Notes: generated by a model not told the origin, from the letters alone. DNA of 64,000 nucleotides from CAVTUU01 sp045804965 (GCA_045804965.1 JBJMMD010000016.1:297722-361721), one strand, 5' to 3'; numbered from the stretch's first letter, positions 17,338 to 26,603 are shown. Numbers and translations are program-made.

Positions 17338-18642
17338 GTGGGCACGTTGTTTCAGGGCCAGGCGGTTGAGTTGAAGACCGCGGATGAGTTTGGTTCCCAG
17401 GGCGAAGCGATTGCAGTCGGCGATTTTCGGCGCTATATCCGAGATCTCTCGGCCGTGCTCGCGTTGCCCGCGCGGTGGAGTGGGATGTCCCCACGCGAGA
17501 TCGGCGAGGGACTGCTCAGCGCGTTGCTTGATATCCTCCGTCTCGATATCACCTTCGCGCGGTTCGAAGATCCAGGCGGTCAAAACGCATTCGAAGCCTG
17601 GAGGCCGGCCAGCGATACGATGCCCGTCGCAGTCTCCGTACTGTTTACCGCGAATCACGATCCAACGCTCGCGCTGGCGACGCGATCGATGCCAGTGGCG
17701 CCACCAGACCAGCAAGCTCGCATGATGACCTGTTATCCGGCGTTGGTCGGCGAACGGTCGCTCGTCATCGTGGGTTGCACTCGCCCTGATTTCCCAACTG
17801 ACTTCGAATCGACCCTGGTGCAGGCCGCGGTCGACCAGGCAGCCGTCGCGATTCGCGCGGCGCGCCAACTCGAAGCAGTTAAGGCCGATCGGGAACTGGC
17901 GGAAGCTGGCGTCACCGAGGGCCAGGACTTTATCGCGACCGTGTCGCACGACCTCAAGAACCCGCTCGGCGCGATCAAGGCTCAGGCTCAGCTCTTGCAC
18001 CGTCATGTACAACGCGCAAACCCACCTGACACCGAACGATTGCTCGGTGGTCTCGAACAGATCGACGCCACGGCGACGCGGATGACGGCGCAAATCGACG
18101 AGCTGCTCGACCAAACGCGCTTGCAAGCGGGAAAAGATCTCGACTTGCAGCGGCAAGCGGTCGATCTCGTGATGCTGACGCGCCAGGCCGTAGAAGAGGC
18201 CCAGCAGACGAGCGACCTCCATCTGATTCGAATTGCGAGTCCGGTGAGCACCCTGGTCGGATATTGGGACCCGATTCGACTGCACCGCGTCCTTGCAAAT
18301 CTGCTCTCGAACGCGATCAAGTACAGTCCGCGCGGCGGGACGATCAGAGTCACGATTGCGCTGGGGCGGGACGAGCGTCCGGGTAGTCATTGGGCGTCAA
18401 TTGCTGTGACCGACGAAGGGATTGGCATTCCCGAAGCGGACTTGCCCGAGATTTTCGAGCGTTATCGCCGGGGCGGCAATGTGGCCGGTCTCATCGCCGG
18501 CAGCGGCGTCGGTCTCGCGGGTTCGCTCGAAATCGTCGAAGAACACGGCGGCTCGATCACGGTCGAGAGTAGTGAAGGCGCCGGCAGCACGTTCAAGGTG
18601 ATCCTCCCCCTCGTTCCCCCACGCCGGGACTCGGCCGAGTAA
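17338..18642 (+). CDS. Soluble GAF-type sensor histidine kinase
   Basis: 434-residue kinase with no membrane helix. Residues about 40-190 look like a GAF-type sensory domain, followed by an H-box FIATVSHDLKNPLGAIKA, an N-box VLANLLSNAIKYSP, and ATP lid motifs VTDEGIGIPEADLPEIFERY and GSGVGLAGS. It would autophosphorylate in response to a cytoplasmic cue. No response regulator gene is adjacent, so it is an orphan here. The GTG start at 17338 has no strong ribosome site, so the true start is uncertain. It follows the sugar importer but separately (about 290 bases). Confidence 0.85.
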   Translation: MGTLFQGQAVELKTADEFGSQGEAIAVGDFRRYIRDLSAVLALPARWSGMSPREIGEGLLSALLDILRLDITFARFEDPGGQNAFEAWRPASDTMPVAVSVLFTANHDPTLALATRSMPVAPPDQQARMMTCYPALVGERSLVIVGCTRPDFPTDFESTLVQAAVDQAAVAIRAARQLEAVKADRELAEAGVTEGQDFIATVSHDLKNPLGAIKAQAQLLHRHVQRANPPDTERLLGGLEQIDATATRMTAQIDELLDQTRLQAGKDLDLQRQAVDLVMLTRQAVEEAQQTSDLHLIRIASPVSTLVGYWDPIRLHRVLANLLSNAIKYSPRGGTIRVTIALGRDERPGSHWASIAVTDEGIGIPEADLPEIFERYRRGGNVAGLIAGSGVGLAGSLEIVEEHGGSITVESSEGAGSTFKVILPLVPPRRDSAE

Positions 18643-18928
18643 GACCGAGCGTTGCCACAGTGCCTAGGTTTTCAATTTCGAAGTCATCGCGCTGCCGCCG
18701 CTTTCAGGCTGCGTAGAATCACGTGCAATAGTCGTTTCCGTCCTTAGCCTCGGAGAGGCTTCGTCGTTTCAGCGGGGTACTCTCCGGGTCACTTTCAGCC
18801 CGGCGTCGCGGCGCAACTCCGTACGTGCGGGCAACGCACCGGACTCTATAGAGTCGCGGTGTCGCCGCGGGGGTACGGAGAACGTTGGGTCTCTCTCAAA
18901 TCCACCATCTCGCACTAACGCTGGCCCA
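18643..18928. other. Intergenic stretch with short repeats
   Basis: No gene recognised. Fragments such as GAGAGGCTTCGTCG and TACTCTCCGGGTCACTTTCAGCCCGG recall the dispersed repeats elsewhere in the window. Confidence 0.3.
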
Positions 18929-18957
18929 TTGACATGGGCAGAACGCACCGCTAGACT
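18929..18957 (+). promoter_or_regulatory. Promoter of the lacI-led sugar operon
   Basis: A perfect TTGACA (18929-18934), a 17-base spacer and TAGACT (18952-18957) form a good housekeeping-type promoter about 70 bases upstream of the lacI start. Confidence 0.7.
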
Positions 18958-18965
18958 GCCGGTCA

Positions 18966-18979
18966 TCGAAACGCTTCGA
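18966..18979. promoter_or_regulatory. LacI-type operator
   Basis: TCGAAACGCTTCGA is a palindrome with the central CG typical of LacI/GalR operators. It lies just downstream of the -10 box and ahead of the lacI gene, so it probably mediates autorepression of the whole operon. Confidence 0.65.
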
Positions 18980-19025
18980 CAATTCGCTCGCGCCCCTTCG
19001 TTACTCGCGCTTGTGAGGACATGCT

Positions 19026-20063
19026 GTGGCGACGATGGACGACATCGCCAGGCGCGCAGGCGTCTCCTTGAGCACCGTCTCCTATGTGCTCAGCGGCAAA
19101 CGACCCATCTCCGAAGCAACCAAGCAACGCGTTCGCTCCGCGATCGCGGAGCTCGACTTCCACCCGCACGAAATCGGCCGCGCCCTCGCCCGTAAGCGCA
19201 GCAACACGATCGCCTTGCTCTACCCGACCGGCTCCTATGGGCTCGCCGAGACAACCCTCGAAATCATCCTCGCCGCCGTCGACGAGGCGTCCAGCCGCGG
19301 GTATTCGACGCTGATTTCGACTTCCCCGCCGGAGGAAGTCGAGGTGCTTCGCCTCATCCGCAACGGGCTCATCGACGGGCTCGTTCTGATGGAGGTTCGG
19401 CTGCGCGACGCCCGTGTTGGGCTCCTCCGCGCGCGCAAGTTTCCATTCACGATGATGGGGCACTGTGACCACAACGATGGCCTGAGCTTCGTCGACGTCG
19501 ACTTCGAGCAGGCTGCGGCCACCGCCGTCCATCACCTCTATGACCTCGGGCATCGACGCATCGCCTGTCTCACACGCCGGCAATTAATGGCGGACGTCGA
19601 TTACGGTCCATCGATTCGCACCGCGTGGGGCTTTGAAGCGGCGATCGCGGACCGTGGAATTGAGGGTGATATTTTGTCCTGCGACCCCTCGCCGGAGGGA
19701 GGCTATGACGTCGTCGACGCGCTGCTCAGAGCAGATCCTGAGGTGACGGCGATCGTCACCGTCAATTCGGAAGCGCTGGGCGCGATTTCCCGCGCAGTCC
19801 AAGACCACGGTCTGCGCATTCCCGAAGATGTGTCGCTCGTGGCCATTACCTCGTCCCGCACCGCGGAGTTCCTCACCCCGCCACTGACATCTCTCGACTT
19901 CCCGGCCGCGGAAATGGGCCGGGTTGGCACCCGCATGCTTATTGATCAGCTCGAGAAGGGAGGTGACTTCGAGCCGACGCAACACTTGTTGCAGGCACCG
20001 CTTTCGATCCGTCGCAGTTCGGGACCGGCCCGAACACGACATTGCGTGCCGGAAGGACGCTGA
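19026..20063 (+). CDS. LacI-family transcriptional regulator
   Basis: 345-residue repressor-type regulator with an N-terminal helix-turn-helix MDDIARRAGVSLSTVSYVLSGK, the hinge segment ARKRSNTIALLYP, and a periplasmic-binding-protein-like effector domain (LGHRRIACLTRRQ; VTAIVTVNSEALGAISRA; DVSLVAITSSRTAEF). GAGG lies just upstream of the GTG start. It is the first gene of an operon with a binding protein, two permeases and a Gfo/Idh dehydrogenase; the likely effector is the imported sugar or its product. Confidence 0.93.
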   Translation: MATMDDIARRAGVSLSTVSYVLSGKRPISEATKQRVRSAIAELDFHPHEIGRALARKRSNTIALLYPTGSYGLAETTLEIILAAVDEASSRGYSTLISTSPPEEVEVLRLIRNGLIDGLVLMEVRLRDARVGLLRARKFPFTMMGHCDHNDGLSFVDVDFEQAAATAVHHLYDLGHRRIACLTRRQLMADVDYGPSIRTAWGFEAAIADRGIEGDILSCDPSPEGGYDVVDALLRADPEVTAIVTVNSEALGAISRAVQDHGLRIPEDVSLVAITSSRTAEFLTPPLTSLDFPAAEMGRVGTRMLIDQLEKGGDFEPTQHLLQAPLSIRRSSGPARTRHCVPEGR

Positions 20064-20103
20064 TCGTTCGTTCTTCTGAGCAAGGATGCGAGGAGACGAA
20101 ACT

Positions 20104-21357
20104 ATGCAGGCCAAAATCACGCGCCGAGACGTTTTGAAAACCACCGCTGCTGGGGCCGCAGGGGTCGCGCTGACATCAACCATGGCGCGCCGCTCGTTCG
20201 CCAAGCAAGACGCGCCGGTCAAAATCACATGGTGGGACTACTACAACGTCGATGATGCCAACGGCAAGGCCACCGACGCGAACCATAAGAAATATATGGC
20301 GGCCCATCCAAACGTCACCATCGAACGTACGCCGATCCCGTTCGCCGATCTCAAGCAGAAGCTGCTCCAGGGCGCGGCGGCCGGGCAATTACCTGACATC
20401 GCGGTCATCGACAATCCCGATCATCAAGCCTTTGCCGCCCTCGGCGTACTCGAAGACTTGACCGACCGTGTAACTACTTGGGGCCAGGCAAAAAGTTACT
20501 TCGAAGGTCCCTGGTCATCAACCGTTTTCCAGGGTAAAAACTACGGCATCCCTGACAACAGCAACTGCCTCGTGCTCTGGTACAACACCGATCTCGCGAC
20601 CGCTGCGAATGTGAAACCGCCGACGAATTGGGACGAATTGAAAGCGGCCGCCGCGTCGCTCACCTCCGGCAATACCTTTGGCCTCGCCGTCTCGGGCGTC
20701 AAGAGCGAGGAAGGCACATTCCAGTGGCTTCCCTTCCTGTGGGAAACGGGCGAAGATATCCCGACCATCGACAGCGACGGCGGTCACCGCGCGCTACAGT
20801 TGTGGGTCGACCTGGTGAATGAAGGCAATATGTCGAAAGGCATCCTCAACTGGACGCAAGGTGACGCGAAGGATCAATTTGTCAACAAGCAAGCGGCAAT
20901 GATGATCAACGGCCCGTGGCAAATCCCGGTCATCAAGCAAAACAATCCCGACTTGAAGTGGGACGTAGTCACGCTGCCGAAGGACAAGCAGGCCGCCTCG
21001 ATTCTCGGCGGCGAGAACTACAGCATCATCAAGGGCGGCAAGAACGTCGACACCTGCTGGGACTACTTGACGTGGACCCAAGAGCCGGACAACCTGCTGC
21101 CATACCTCACGGCGGCTGGCAAATTGCCGAGCCGGCAGGACTTAGCGGACGATTCGGCCTTTACGAGCGACCCAGTGATCAAGGTCTTTGTTGAACAGCT
21201 CAAGGTCGCCAAGGCGCGCGCTTACGGCGACAAGTACCCCGAGATCTCGACCGCGATTCAAGAGGCGATCCAGGCCGCGGTGAGCGGACAGAGCGATGCC
21301 GCATCTGCCCTGAAGAAAGCACAATTGACCATAACACCCCTCCTTCCGCAGAGCTAG
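20104..21357 (+). CDS. Carbohydrate ABC transporter substrate-binding protein (Tat-exported)
   Basis: 417-residue family 1 solute-binding protein. The signal ITRRDVLKTTAAGAAGVALT is a twin-arginine type. The mature part shows VKITWWDYYN, GQLPDIAVIDNPDHQAF, YGIPDNSNCLVLWYN and MMINGPWQIPV, typical for sugar-binding proteins. ATG 20104 follows GAGGAG at eight bases; an ATG at 20086 would precede that site. It lies 40 bases after lacI and is separated from the permeases by a hairpin. Ligand not determinable. Confidence 0.9.
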   Translation: MQAKITRRDVLKTTAAGAAGVALTSTMARRSFAKQDAPVKITWWDYYNVDDANGKATDANHKKYMAAHPNVTIERTPIPFADLKQKLLQGAAAGQLPDIAVIDNPDHQAFAALGVLEDLTDRVTTWGQAKSYFEGPWSSTVFQGKNYGIPDNSNCLVLWYNTDLATAANVKPPTNWDELKAAAASLTSGNTFGLAVSGVKSEEGTFQWLPFLWETGEDIPTIDSDGGHRALQLWVDLVNEGNMSKGILNWTQGDAKDQFVNKQAAMMINGPWQIPVIKQNNPDLKWDVVTLPKDKQAASILGGENYSIIKGGKNVDTCWDYLTWTQEPDNLLPYLTAAGKLPSRQDLADDSAFTSDPVIKVFVEQLKVAKARAYGDKYPEISTAIQEAIQAAVSGQSDAASALKKAQLTITPLLPQS

Positions 21358-21380
21358 GAAGGCGAGGCAGCGGGACAGCA

Positions 21381-21410
21381 TCAGGCCGGATTAGTCACGA
21401 TCCGGCCTGA
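21381..21410 (+). terminator. Intercistronic hairpin after the second binding-protein gene
   Basis: TCAGGCCGGAT (21381-21391) pairs perfectly with ATCCGGCCTGA (21400-21410) around an 8-base loop, with no T run. It occupies the same place as the hairpin at 15155 in the other sugar operon. Confidence 0.6.
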
Positions 21411-21443
21411 CAGCCGCCGGCCGGCAGGGTTCGGAGCACAGCG

Positions 21444-22385
21444 ATGGCAATCACCGCCACTGGAACCGAGCAGGTTTACGCTAAGACGCGTGCCGGCACG
21501 CGGGTGCGCCGTCGGCTTGTTCCCTATCTCTTCCTCTTGCCCGCGATCGCGTACATGTCAGTGACCATGCTCTATCCGGTCTATTCCAATATCCGGATGA
21601 GCCTGCACGATGTGACGGTCGGGACGTTCTTGGCGAACAACGCGCCGTGGAGCGGTCTCGACAACTATCGGACCTTGTTCAATGATCCCGCGTTCTGGAA
21701 AGCGGCGCGCCTCTCCCTCGAATTTACCGCCGGTTCGATCGTGTTTCAGTTCACGATTGGCTTTTTGCTGGCGCAATTGTTTAACCAGCCGTTTCCAGGC
21801 GCCAACGTCTTTCGTTCGCTCTTCCTCCTCGGCTGGATGATTCCAACCGTCGTCAGCGGCAGCATCTTTCGCTGGTTGCTCGATGGCGATTACGGCGTGC
21901 TCAATTGGATGTTACTCAAGGCCGGCGTCATCGACGAAACGCGCTATTGGTTGATCGACCCTGCCACCGCGCTTACAGGCACCATCATCGCCAATATCTG
22001 GGTGGGCATCCCGTTCAACATGTTGCTGATCCTCGCCGGTTTGCAGCATATCGATCCCACCCTCTACGAGGCGGCCGCAATCGACGGCGCCGGCGCATGG
22101 CGGCGATTTTGGTCGATCACGCTGCCGCTGATGCGCCCAGTTTCGCTGAGCATCATCGTGCTCGGCTTCATCTACACCTTCCGCGTGTTTGACCTGATCT
22201 ATGTGATGACCAAGGGCGGACCGGTCGACGCCACGACCGTGCTCCCGATCTTCACCTATCAGCTCACGTTCCAATTCTTCCGGTTCGGGCAGGGCGCGGC
22301 CGGGGCAACCCTGCTGCTGATTGGCTTGCTTGGGGTCGCGCTTGCGTATCTCTGGCTGAGCCGGCGCGAGGAGGTAGGTGGATGA
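21444..22385 (+). CDS. Carbohydrate ABC transporter permease (MalF/UgpA type)
   Basis: 313-residue CUT1 permease with helices starting at VPYLFLLPAIAYMSVTMLYP and an EAA loop LYEAAAIDGAGAWRRFWSITLPL. The stop overlaps the next gene by four bases (ATGA), indicating tight coupling. It forms the membrane channel together with that protein. Confidence 0.93.
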   Translation: MAITATGTEQVYAKTRAGTRVRRRLVPYLFLLPAIAYMSVTMLYPVYSNIRMSLHDVTVGTFLANNAPWSGLDNYRTLFNDPAFWKAARLSLEFTAGSIVFQFTIGFLLAQLFNQPFPGANVFRSLFLLGWMIPTVVSGSIFRWLLDGDYGVLNWMLLKAGVIDETRYWLIDPATALTGTIIANIWVGIPFNMLLILAGLQHIDPTLYEAAAIDGAGAWRRFWSITLPLMRPVSLSIIVLGFIYTFRVFDLIYVMTKGGPVDATTVLPIFTYQLTFQFFRFGQGAAGATLLLIGLLGVALAYLWLSRREEVGG

Positions 22386-23224
22386 ACCGAGTACGCAGTC
22401 TCCAGCGCCGAGGTTATGGGCGAACCGTCATTGCCGCGGTCATCGTCATCATCTACCTCTTTCCCGTTTATTGGATGGTCGCTTCTTCCTTGAAGACACA
22501 GACCGATATTTTCGCCAAACCGCCGCAATTCGTCCCCACCCACCCGACCTTGCAGGCATATCGCGACGCGGTCCTCAACAACCATGTGGCCTTGCGGTCC
22601 ATCGGCAACAGCGTGATTATCGCCCTCGGAACCATGCTACTGACGCTGATCCTAGCCCCGCCCGCAGCCTATGCGCTCGCTCGGCTTCGCTTGCCCGGAG
22701 CGGGCATATTCTTGCTCGCCCTCCTGATCAGTCAATTGTTGCCGGCGGTGGTCGTCGCTGGCCCATTGTTCGTGATGTTCAGTCGCATCCATCTCATCAA
22801 CTCGTATCAGGCGATGATTGTGGCCGACGTTACGAGCACTTTGCCCTTCGCCGTCATCATCCTCCGGCCCTACTTCTTGGGAATTCCGCGAGAGCTTGAA
22901 TCAGCCTCGCTCGTCGACGGCAGCACTCAATTTGGCGCCTATTTCAAGATTGTTCTGCCTCTCATCCGGCCGGGGCTGGTCACGGTCGCGGCCTTCTCGT
23001 TCTTGATCGCTTGGGGCGAATTCATTTTCGCCCTTTCCCTCAATCTGAACACGAAGATCGAACCGATTACGGTCGCGATCAACCAATTCATCGGTCAATA
23101 CGGCACGCAGTGGAACAACCTGATGGCGGTCTCGACCGCGGTCGCCATCCCGATCGTAATCGTCTTCCTCGCGCTCCAGCGGTACATCGTCGGCGGCTTG
23201 ATTACCGGGGCAACCAAAGAGTAG
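22382..23224 (+). CDS. Carbohydrate ABC transporter permease (MalG/UgpE type)
   Basis: 280-residue CUT1 permease. It has an N-terminal helix VIAAVIVIIYLFPVYWMVA, the family segment LKTQTDIFAKPPQF, and an EAA loop in LESASLVDGSTQFGAYFKIV. It follows the MalF-type partner with a four-base overlap. As in the first sugar operon, no ATPase gene is linked. Confidence 0.93.
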   Translation: MNRVRSLQRRGYGRTVIAAVIVIIYLFPVYWMVASSLKTQTDIFAKPPQFVPTHPTLQAYRDAVLNNHVALRSIGNSVIIALGTMLLTLILAPPAAYALARLRLPGAGIFLLALLISQLLPAVVVAGPLFVMFSRIHLINSYQAMIVADVTSTLPFAVIILRPYFLGIPRELESASLVDGSTQFGAYFKIVLPLIRPGLVTVAAFSFLIAWGEFIFALSLNLNTKIEPITVAINQFIGQYGTQWNNLMAVSTAVAIPIVIVFLALQRYIVGGLITGATKE

Positions 23225-23266
23225 CGCGTCAACCGATCCGCGCGTTGCCCAAGAGGACTGCATCCC

Positions 23267-24328
23267 ATGGGACAAACGTTGAAGGTAATCCAAGTCGGCG
23301 CGGGGTCTTTTGGCCGAAGTTGGGCCGGAATCGTTGCCGCGGCGCCGGGCATCGCACTGGTCGCGATCGTGGAACCGTTCGCCCCGGCACGCGACCAGGT
23401 CCGCGCCGCGCTGAATGGCTGGAGCGGTCCGCTCGTCGCTTCACTCGACGAAGCGCTCGGCCAGGTGGACGCCGACGCAGTTCTCGTGATCACGCCGCCT
23501 GATTCTCACCACGCCGTCGTCACGAACGCATTGCGGGCGGGCAAACACGTGCTCGTCGAGAAACCCTTGGCGACGACCATTGCCGATGCAGCCGACCTGA
23601 TCGCAACCGCCGACGCCACAAGGCGGACCCTAATGGTTAGCCAGAACTACCGCTTCCGGCGCTATGCGCGGACGATCCAGCAGCTGATCGCCGAAGGTCG
23701 ACTGGGCGATCTTATCAGCGTCCGGATTGCCTTCCAACGCGACACACGCATGCTTTTCGGCGACGGCAACTTCCGCTATACGATGCGGCACCCGCTTGTG
23801 CTCGACATGTCGATCCATCACATGGACCTGCTCAGGGCGTTCACCGGACAAGACGTCGCTCATATTGACGCCCGCAGCTGGCGCATCCCCGCCAGCAACT
23901 ATCTCCACGATCCGGCCGCGGTCGCGCTGATCGAGCTCGAGTCGAGCATCTCCGTTGTCTACGAAGGCACTTGGGCGTCGTTCGGCCCTGAGACCTCGTG
24001 GAACGGCGACTGGGAATTCATCGGCGAGGACGGTCGTCTCACCTGGACCGGCGGCGCCTCCGAAGGCGCGGTGGTCGATCTCGTGCTGACCAGATGGGGC
24101 GAAGAACCGGTCAGGCTCGAACCGATCGAACTAGACCTCGTGGACCGTGCCGGTTCGCTCGACCATTTCCGGCAATCCATCGCCTCGGGAACCGAACCGG
24201 AGACTACCGCCCGCGACAACATCCGCAGTCTTGCCGCCGTTCTCGGCATCGTCGAATCGATCGACAGCCGACAGGCCGTCAACGTCGGAACCGAGTTCGA
24301 GCCCGCGCCAGTTTCGACTCAACCCTAA
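23267..24328 (+). CDS. Gfo/Idh/MocA-family NAD(P)-dependent oxidoreductase
   Basis: 353-residue sugar or inositol dehydrogenase-like enzyme. It has a Rossmann motif VIQVGAGSFGRSW, the family signature HVLVEKPLATT, and a catalytic-region motif MSIHHMDLLRAFTG. It lies 42 bases after the second permease and is the last gene of the lacI operon, so it probably oxidises the imported sugar or a derivative. Its stop overlaps the stop of the convergent gene by four bases. Confidence 0.9.
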   Translation: MGQTLKVIQVGAGSFGRSWAGIVAAAPGIALVAIVEPFAPARDQVRAALNGWSGPLVASLDEALGQVDADAVLVITPPDSHHAVVTNALRAGKHVLVEKPLATTIADAADLIATADATRRTLMVSQNYRFRRYARTIQQLIAEGRLGDLISVRIAFQRDTRMLFGDGNFRYTMRHPLVLDMSIHHMDLLRAFTGQDVAHIDARSWRIPASNYLHDPAAVALIELESSISVVYEGTWASFGPETSWNGDWEFIGEDGRLTWTGGASEGAVVDLVLTRWGEEPVRLEPIELDLVDRAGSLDHFRQSIASGTEPETTARDNIRSLAAVLGIVESIDSRQAVNVGTEFEPAPVSTQP

Positions 24329-25917
24329 GGCCGACGTTTGGCTGTGGTCGCCTGGAAGGCGGCGTAGGACGGATAGACGATAAGACGCGCGCCGCCGATG
24401 GCGATCTCACGCGGGAGGCCATCGGCCGGCGGGCGGATCTGCAGAGCGTCGGTCGTCAAGCGGCTAAACAGCGAGGCAAGCGGGTTGGCGTCGGTGGACC
24501 GGAACGCCTGCCCATCGAGCAGACGCAAAACCTGCGGCCAGGTTCCCCAGGCGGCGCGACGGTCTGGCTCGGGGCCATCGTTGAAGTGGACGAGGTAGCG
24601 ACCAAGCACGAAGGGGAAGACTTTCTGCACCCGAAAATTCTTGGCGGTCCGGGTGTCGACGCGATTGAGGAGATCGTCAGCGCCATGACGATTCAGCCAA
24701 TCAAGCACTCCGGAGACCTGGCGGTTGGCGTAGAGGACGTTGTCGCGCTGGCGCGCGAGTTCGATAGGTGATCGGGCAAACGGGTCCTGCGATTTCAGCT
24801 CGAACACACCGAGGGTGCCCGTCTTGCGATCGAAGACGACCGCGTCAATGTCCGTACGAACGTCACCATCAGCTCGCCGCAGCGCGATCCTGCCGGCGCT
24901 GGTCACGAACCGCTTATCTGCAAAGAGCCCGTAGAGATCTTGGCGGAAGACATCCTCACGGAGATAGCCCGTGTTGTGATACTCCGGCCCGGCGCGTCGC
25001 CTGAGCTCGCGCGTCAAGAAGAATAGCGGCTCCGATGTCAGCCCGCGGACCGACCACACGAGCCGGGTTGGGTCGATTCGAACAACGGGCGCGGCCGCGA
25101 CGCCGGGCACGGCCGCATGATAGGACGCATTCTCAAAATCGAGGGTGAAGGCGGCGACGGCCCGGCCGATCCTCGCTGGATCGGCGGCGAGGGCGGAGGC
25201 GATCGCGGTAACGAGTGCTTGCTCAGATTGCGGTTCCTCAACCTCACCGCGGTCGCGTGCTTCAAGTGCCCGCGCGATGAGTTGCCGCAGGACCTTGCAG
25301 TAGGTCTGGATCGTGCAGCCGTCGAGCATTGCCTGGGGCGGATAGCCGAGTTGATACGCCATCATCGTCAGGTAGACACCGGCTTCCCGGAAGTAATCTG
25401 CCGGGCGGTGTGGCTCGCCGTGCTCAGAGCGCAAGGTACGTAGTTCAGGCTCGTGTTGCTTGGCCAGCGTGGCGGCCCACCAACTTATGTCCGCGCGCTC
25501 TCGCCAGCTCGTTGGCGTCCGCTTCGTCGCGATCCAGACCTCGAACGTGCCTTCGTCGCCTTCGACCATCCGCATGAAGCCGGTCTCACAGTGAGCCAAG
25601 ACCAACTCAGCCTCGGTCAGATGTCCGCAGTCTTCGAGAAACTGCTCCGCCCACCGGTTCCACGCAACAGCAGTCGAAGCCGAGTCTGACGCGGCGGATG
25701 CTTCGAAGCAGAGCTGAAGCGCCATGTTCCCGCCCAGGTCGGCGACGCGACGACCGGTCACGAGGTCGGGCGGCGACTTGTTTTCGGAGGCGGACGTCTG
25801 TCGCTCCCGGGCGCGGAGCAGGGCAAGGATGGCCGCCTCCCGGGCGGGCGGAACGCTCATGCGAAGGCGGCCCTGCTGGCGGCCGATCAGTTCGCGAAAT
25901 CGTTCGTGGACGTTCAT
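24325..25917 (-). CDS. Protein of unknown function with PD-(D/E)XK nuclease-like motif
   Basis: 530-residue protein of no family I recognise. Near residues 354-391 it has RTDIDAVVFD, a short gap, then GVFELKSQDPFARS and a later QR pair. This D...(E)xK arrangement on predicted strands, preceded by a Glu-bearing helix (REDVFRQDLYGLF), is the pattern of PD-(D/E)XK nuclease folds. The N-terminal 300 residues are largely helical and unassigned. ATG 25917 is chosen over a longer reading that overlaps the DinB-like gene. It follows that gene by 37 bases on the same strand. A DNA-processing or defence role is possible but unproven. Confidence 0.6.
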   Translation of the reverse strand: MNVHERFRELIGRQQGRLRMSVPPAREAAILALLRARERQTSASENKSPPDLVTGRRVADLGGNMALQLCFEASAASDSASTAVAWNRWAEQFLEDCGHLTEAELVLAHCETGFMRMVEGDEGTFEVWIATKRTPTSWRERADISWWAATLAKQHEPELRTLRSEHGEPHRPADYFREAGVYLTMMAYQLGYPPQAMLDGCTIQTYCKVLRQLIARALEARDRGEVEEPQSEQALVTAIASALAADPARIGRAVAAFTLDFENASYHAAVPGVAAAPVVRIDPTRLVWSVRGLTSEPLFFLTRELRRRAGPEYHNTGYLREDVFRQDLYGLFADKRFVTSAGRIALRRADGDVRTDIDAVVFDRKTGTLGVFELKSQDPFARSPIELARQRDNVLYANRQVSGVLDWLNRHGADDLLNRVDTRTAKNFRVQKVFPFVLGRYLVHFNDGPEPDRRAAWGTWPQVLRLLDGQAFRSTDANPLASLFSRLTTDALQIRPPADGLPREIAIGGARLIVYPSYAAFQATTAKRRP

Positions 25918-25954
25918 ACGCTGGCGCCGCTCCGTACAGGCTTGACGGTCGGCG

Positions 25955-26476
25955 TTAGCTCCTAGCCTCCACGTCATGGGCAGCGAACTCGGGCCGCCAC
26001 ACGCTCGTACCGGGAATGAAGGCCTGCATCAACGCCTCTTCCGCCTGCATCGTATGCTGAAGGTCATGCGCGGCCCACAGGTTAAGCAAGTTATCGAGCG
26101 TGATCTCCACGCCATACTGAGGATGAACGCTCGAGCGGTCCAAATCCTCAGGCTTGAAACCAGCAAGAACCGCTCCGTTCTCCCCGCGGAGTTTCACAAA
26201 CTCCGCCAGCAACTCTTTCGACGAGCGATCGGATCTCGGATTCGCGAACGCATCGTCGGCAAACGGGACCAACTCGGATCGGCCTTCGAGGATGTGACGG
26301 AGCCGTACACTGAACAAGTCTCGCTCAACCGTGAGAAGATGCAGCAGGCAATCAACCGCAGACCATTCGCCGGATGTCGACGGCCGCTGCAGCAAACCCT
26401 CCGGCACGGTCTCGATCAAACTCGTCCATCGTTGCGGTGTCGTTGCCAGGATCGCCCGGGTCATCTCCAGTTCCAT
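25955..26476 (-). CDS. DinB-like (YfiT/DinB superfamily) protein
   Basis: 173-residue four-helix-bundle protein. Typical elements are the start helix RAILATTPQRWTSLIETVPE, the segment GEWSAVDCLLHLLTVERD with a metal-ligand His, and the C-terminal LWAAHDLQHTMQAEEAL with further His ligands. Such proteins are thiol-dependent transferases or metal-binding proteins of varied role. AAGGGAG precedes the ATG. It heads a two-gene minus-strand unit with the PD-(D/E)XK-like protein and is divergent from metX. Confidence 0.8.
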   Translation of the reverse strand: MELEMTRAILATTPQRWTSLIETVPEGLLQRPSTSGEWSAVDCLLHLLTVERDLFSVRLRHILEGRSELVPFADDAFANPRSDRSSKELLAEFVKLRGENGAVLAGFKPEDLDRSSVHPQYGVEITLDNLLNLWAAHDLQHTMQAEEALMQAFIPGTSVWRPEFAAHDVEARS

Positions 26477-26547
26477 CAACGTCTCCCTTCAGAAGTGCGA
26501 GCAGCGGTCGAGTTAAATGCCGTAATGATGCGTCGCTTTCCAGGTTC

Positions 26548-26577
26548 TTGACATCCTAGCCACGTGTTCTGTAGATT
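26548..26577 (+). promoter_or_regulatory. Promoter of the metX-metY operon
   Basis: TTGACA (26548-26553), an 18-base spacer and TAGATT (26572-26577) lie just upstream of the SAM riboswitch, giving a start near 26584. Confidence 0.65.
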
Positions 26578-26603
26578 CTTGGTCAACAACTGAAATGAAC
26601 TGC

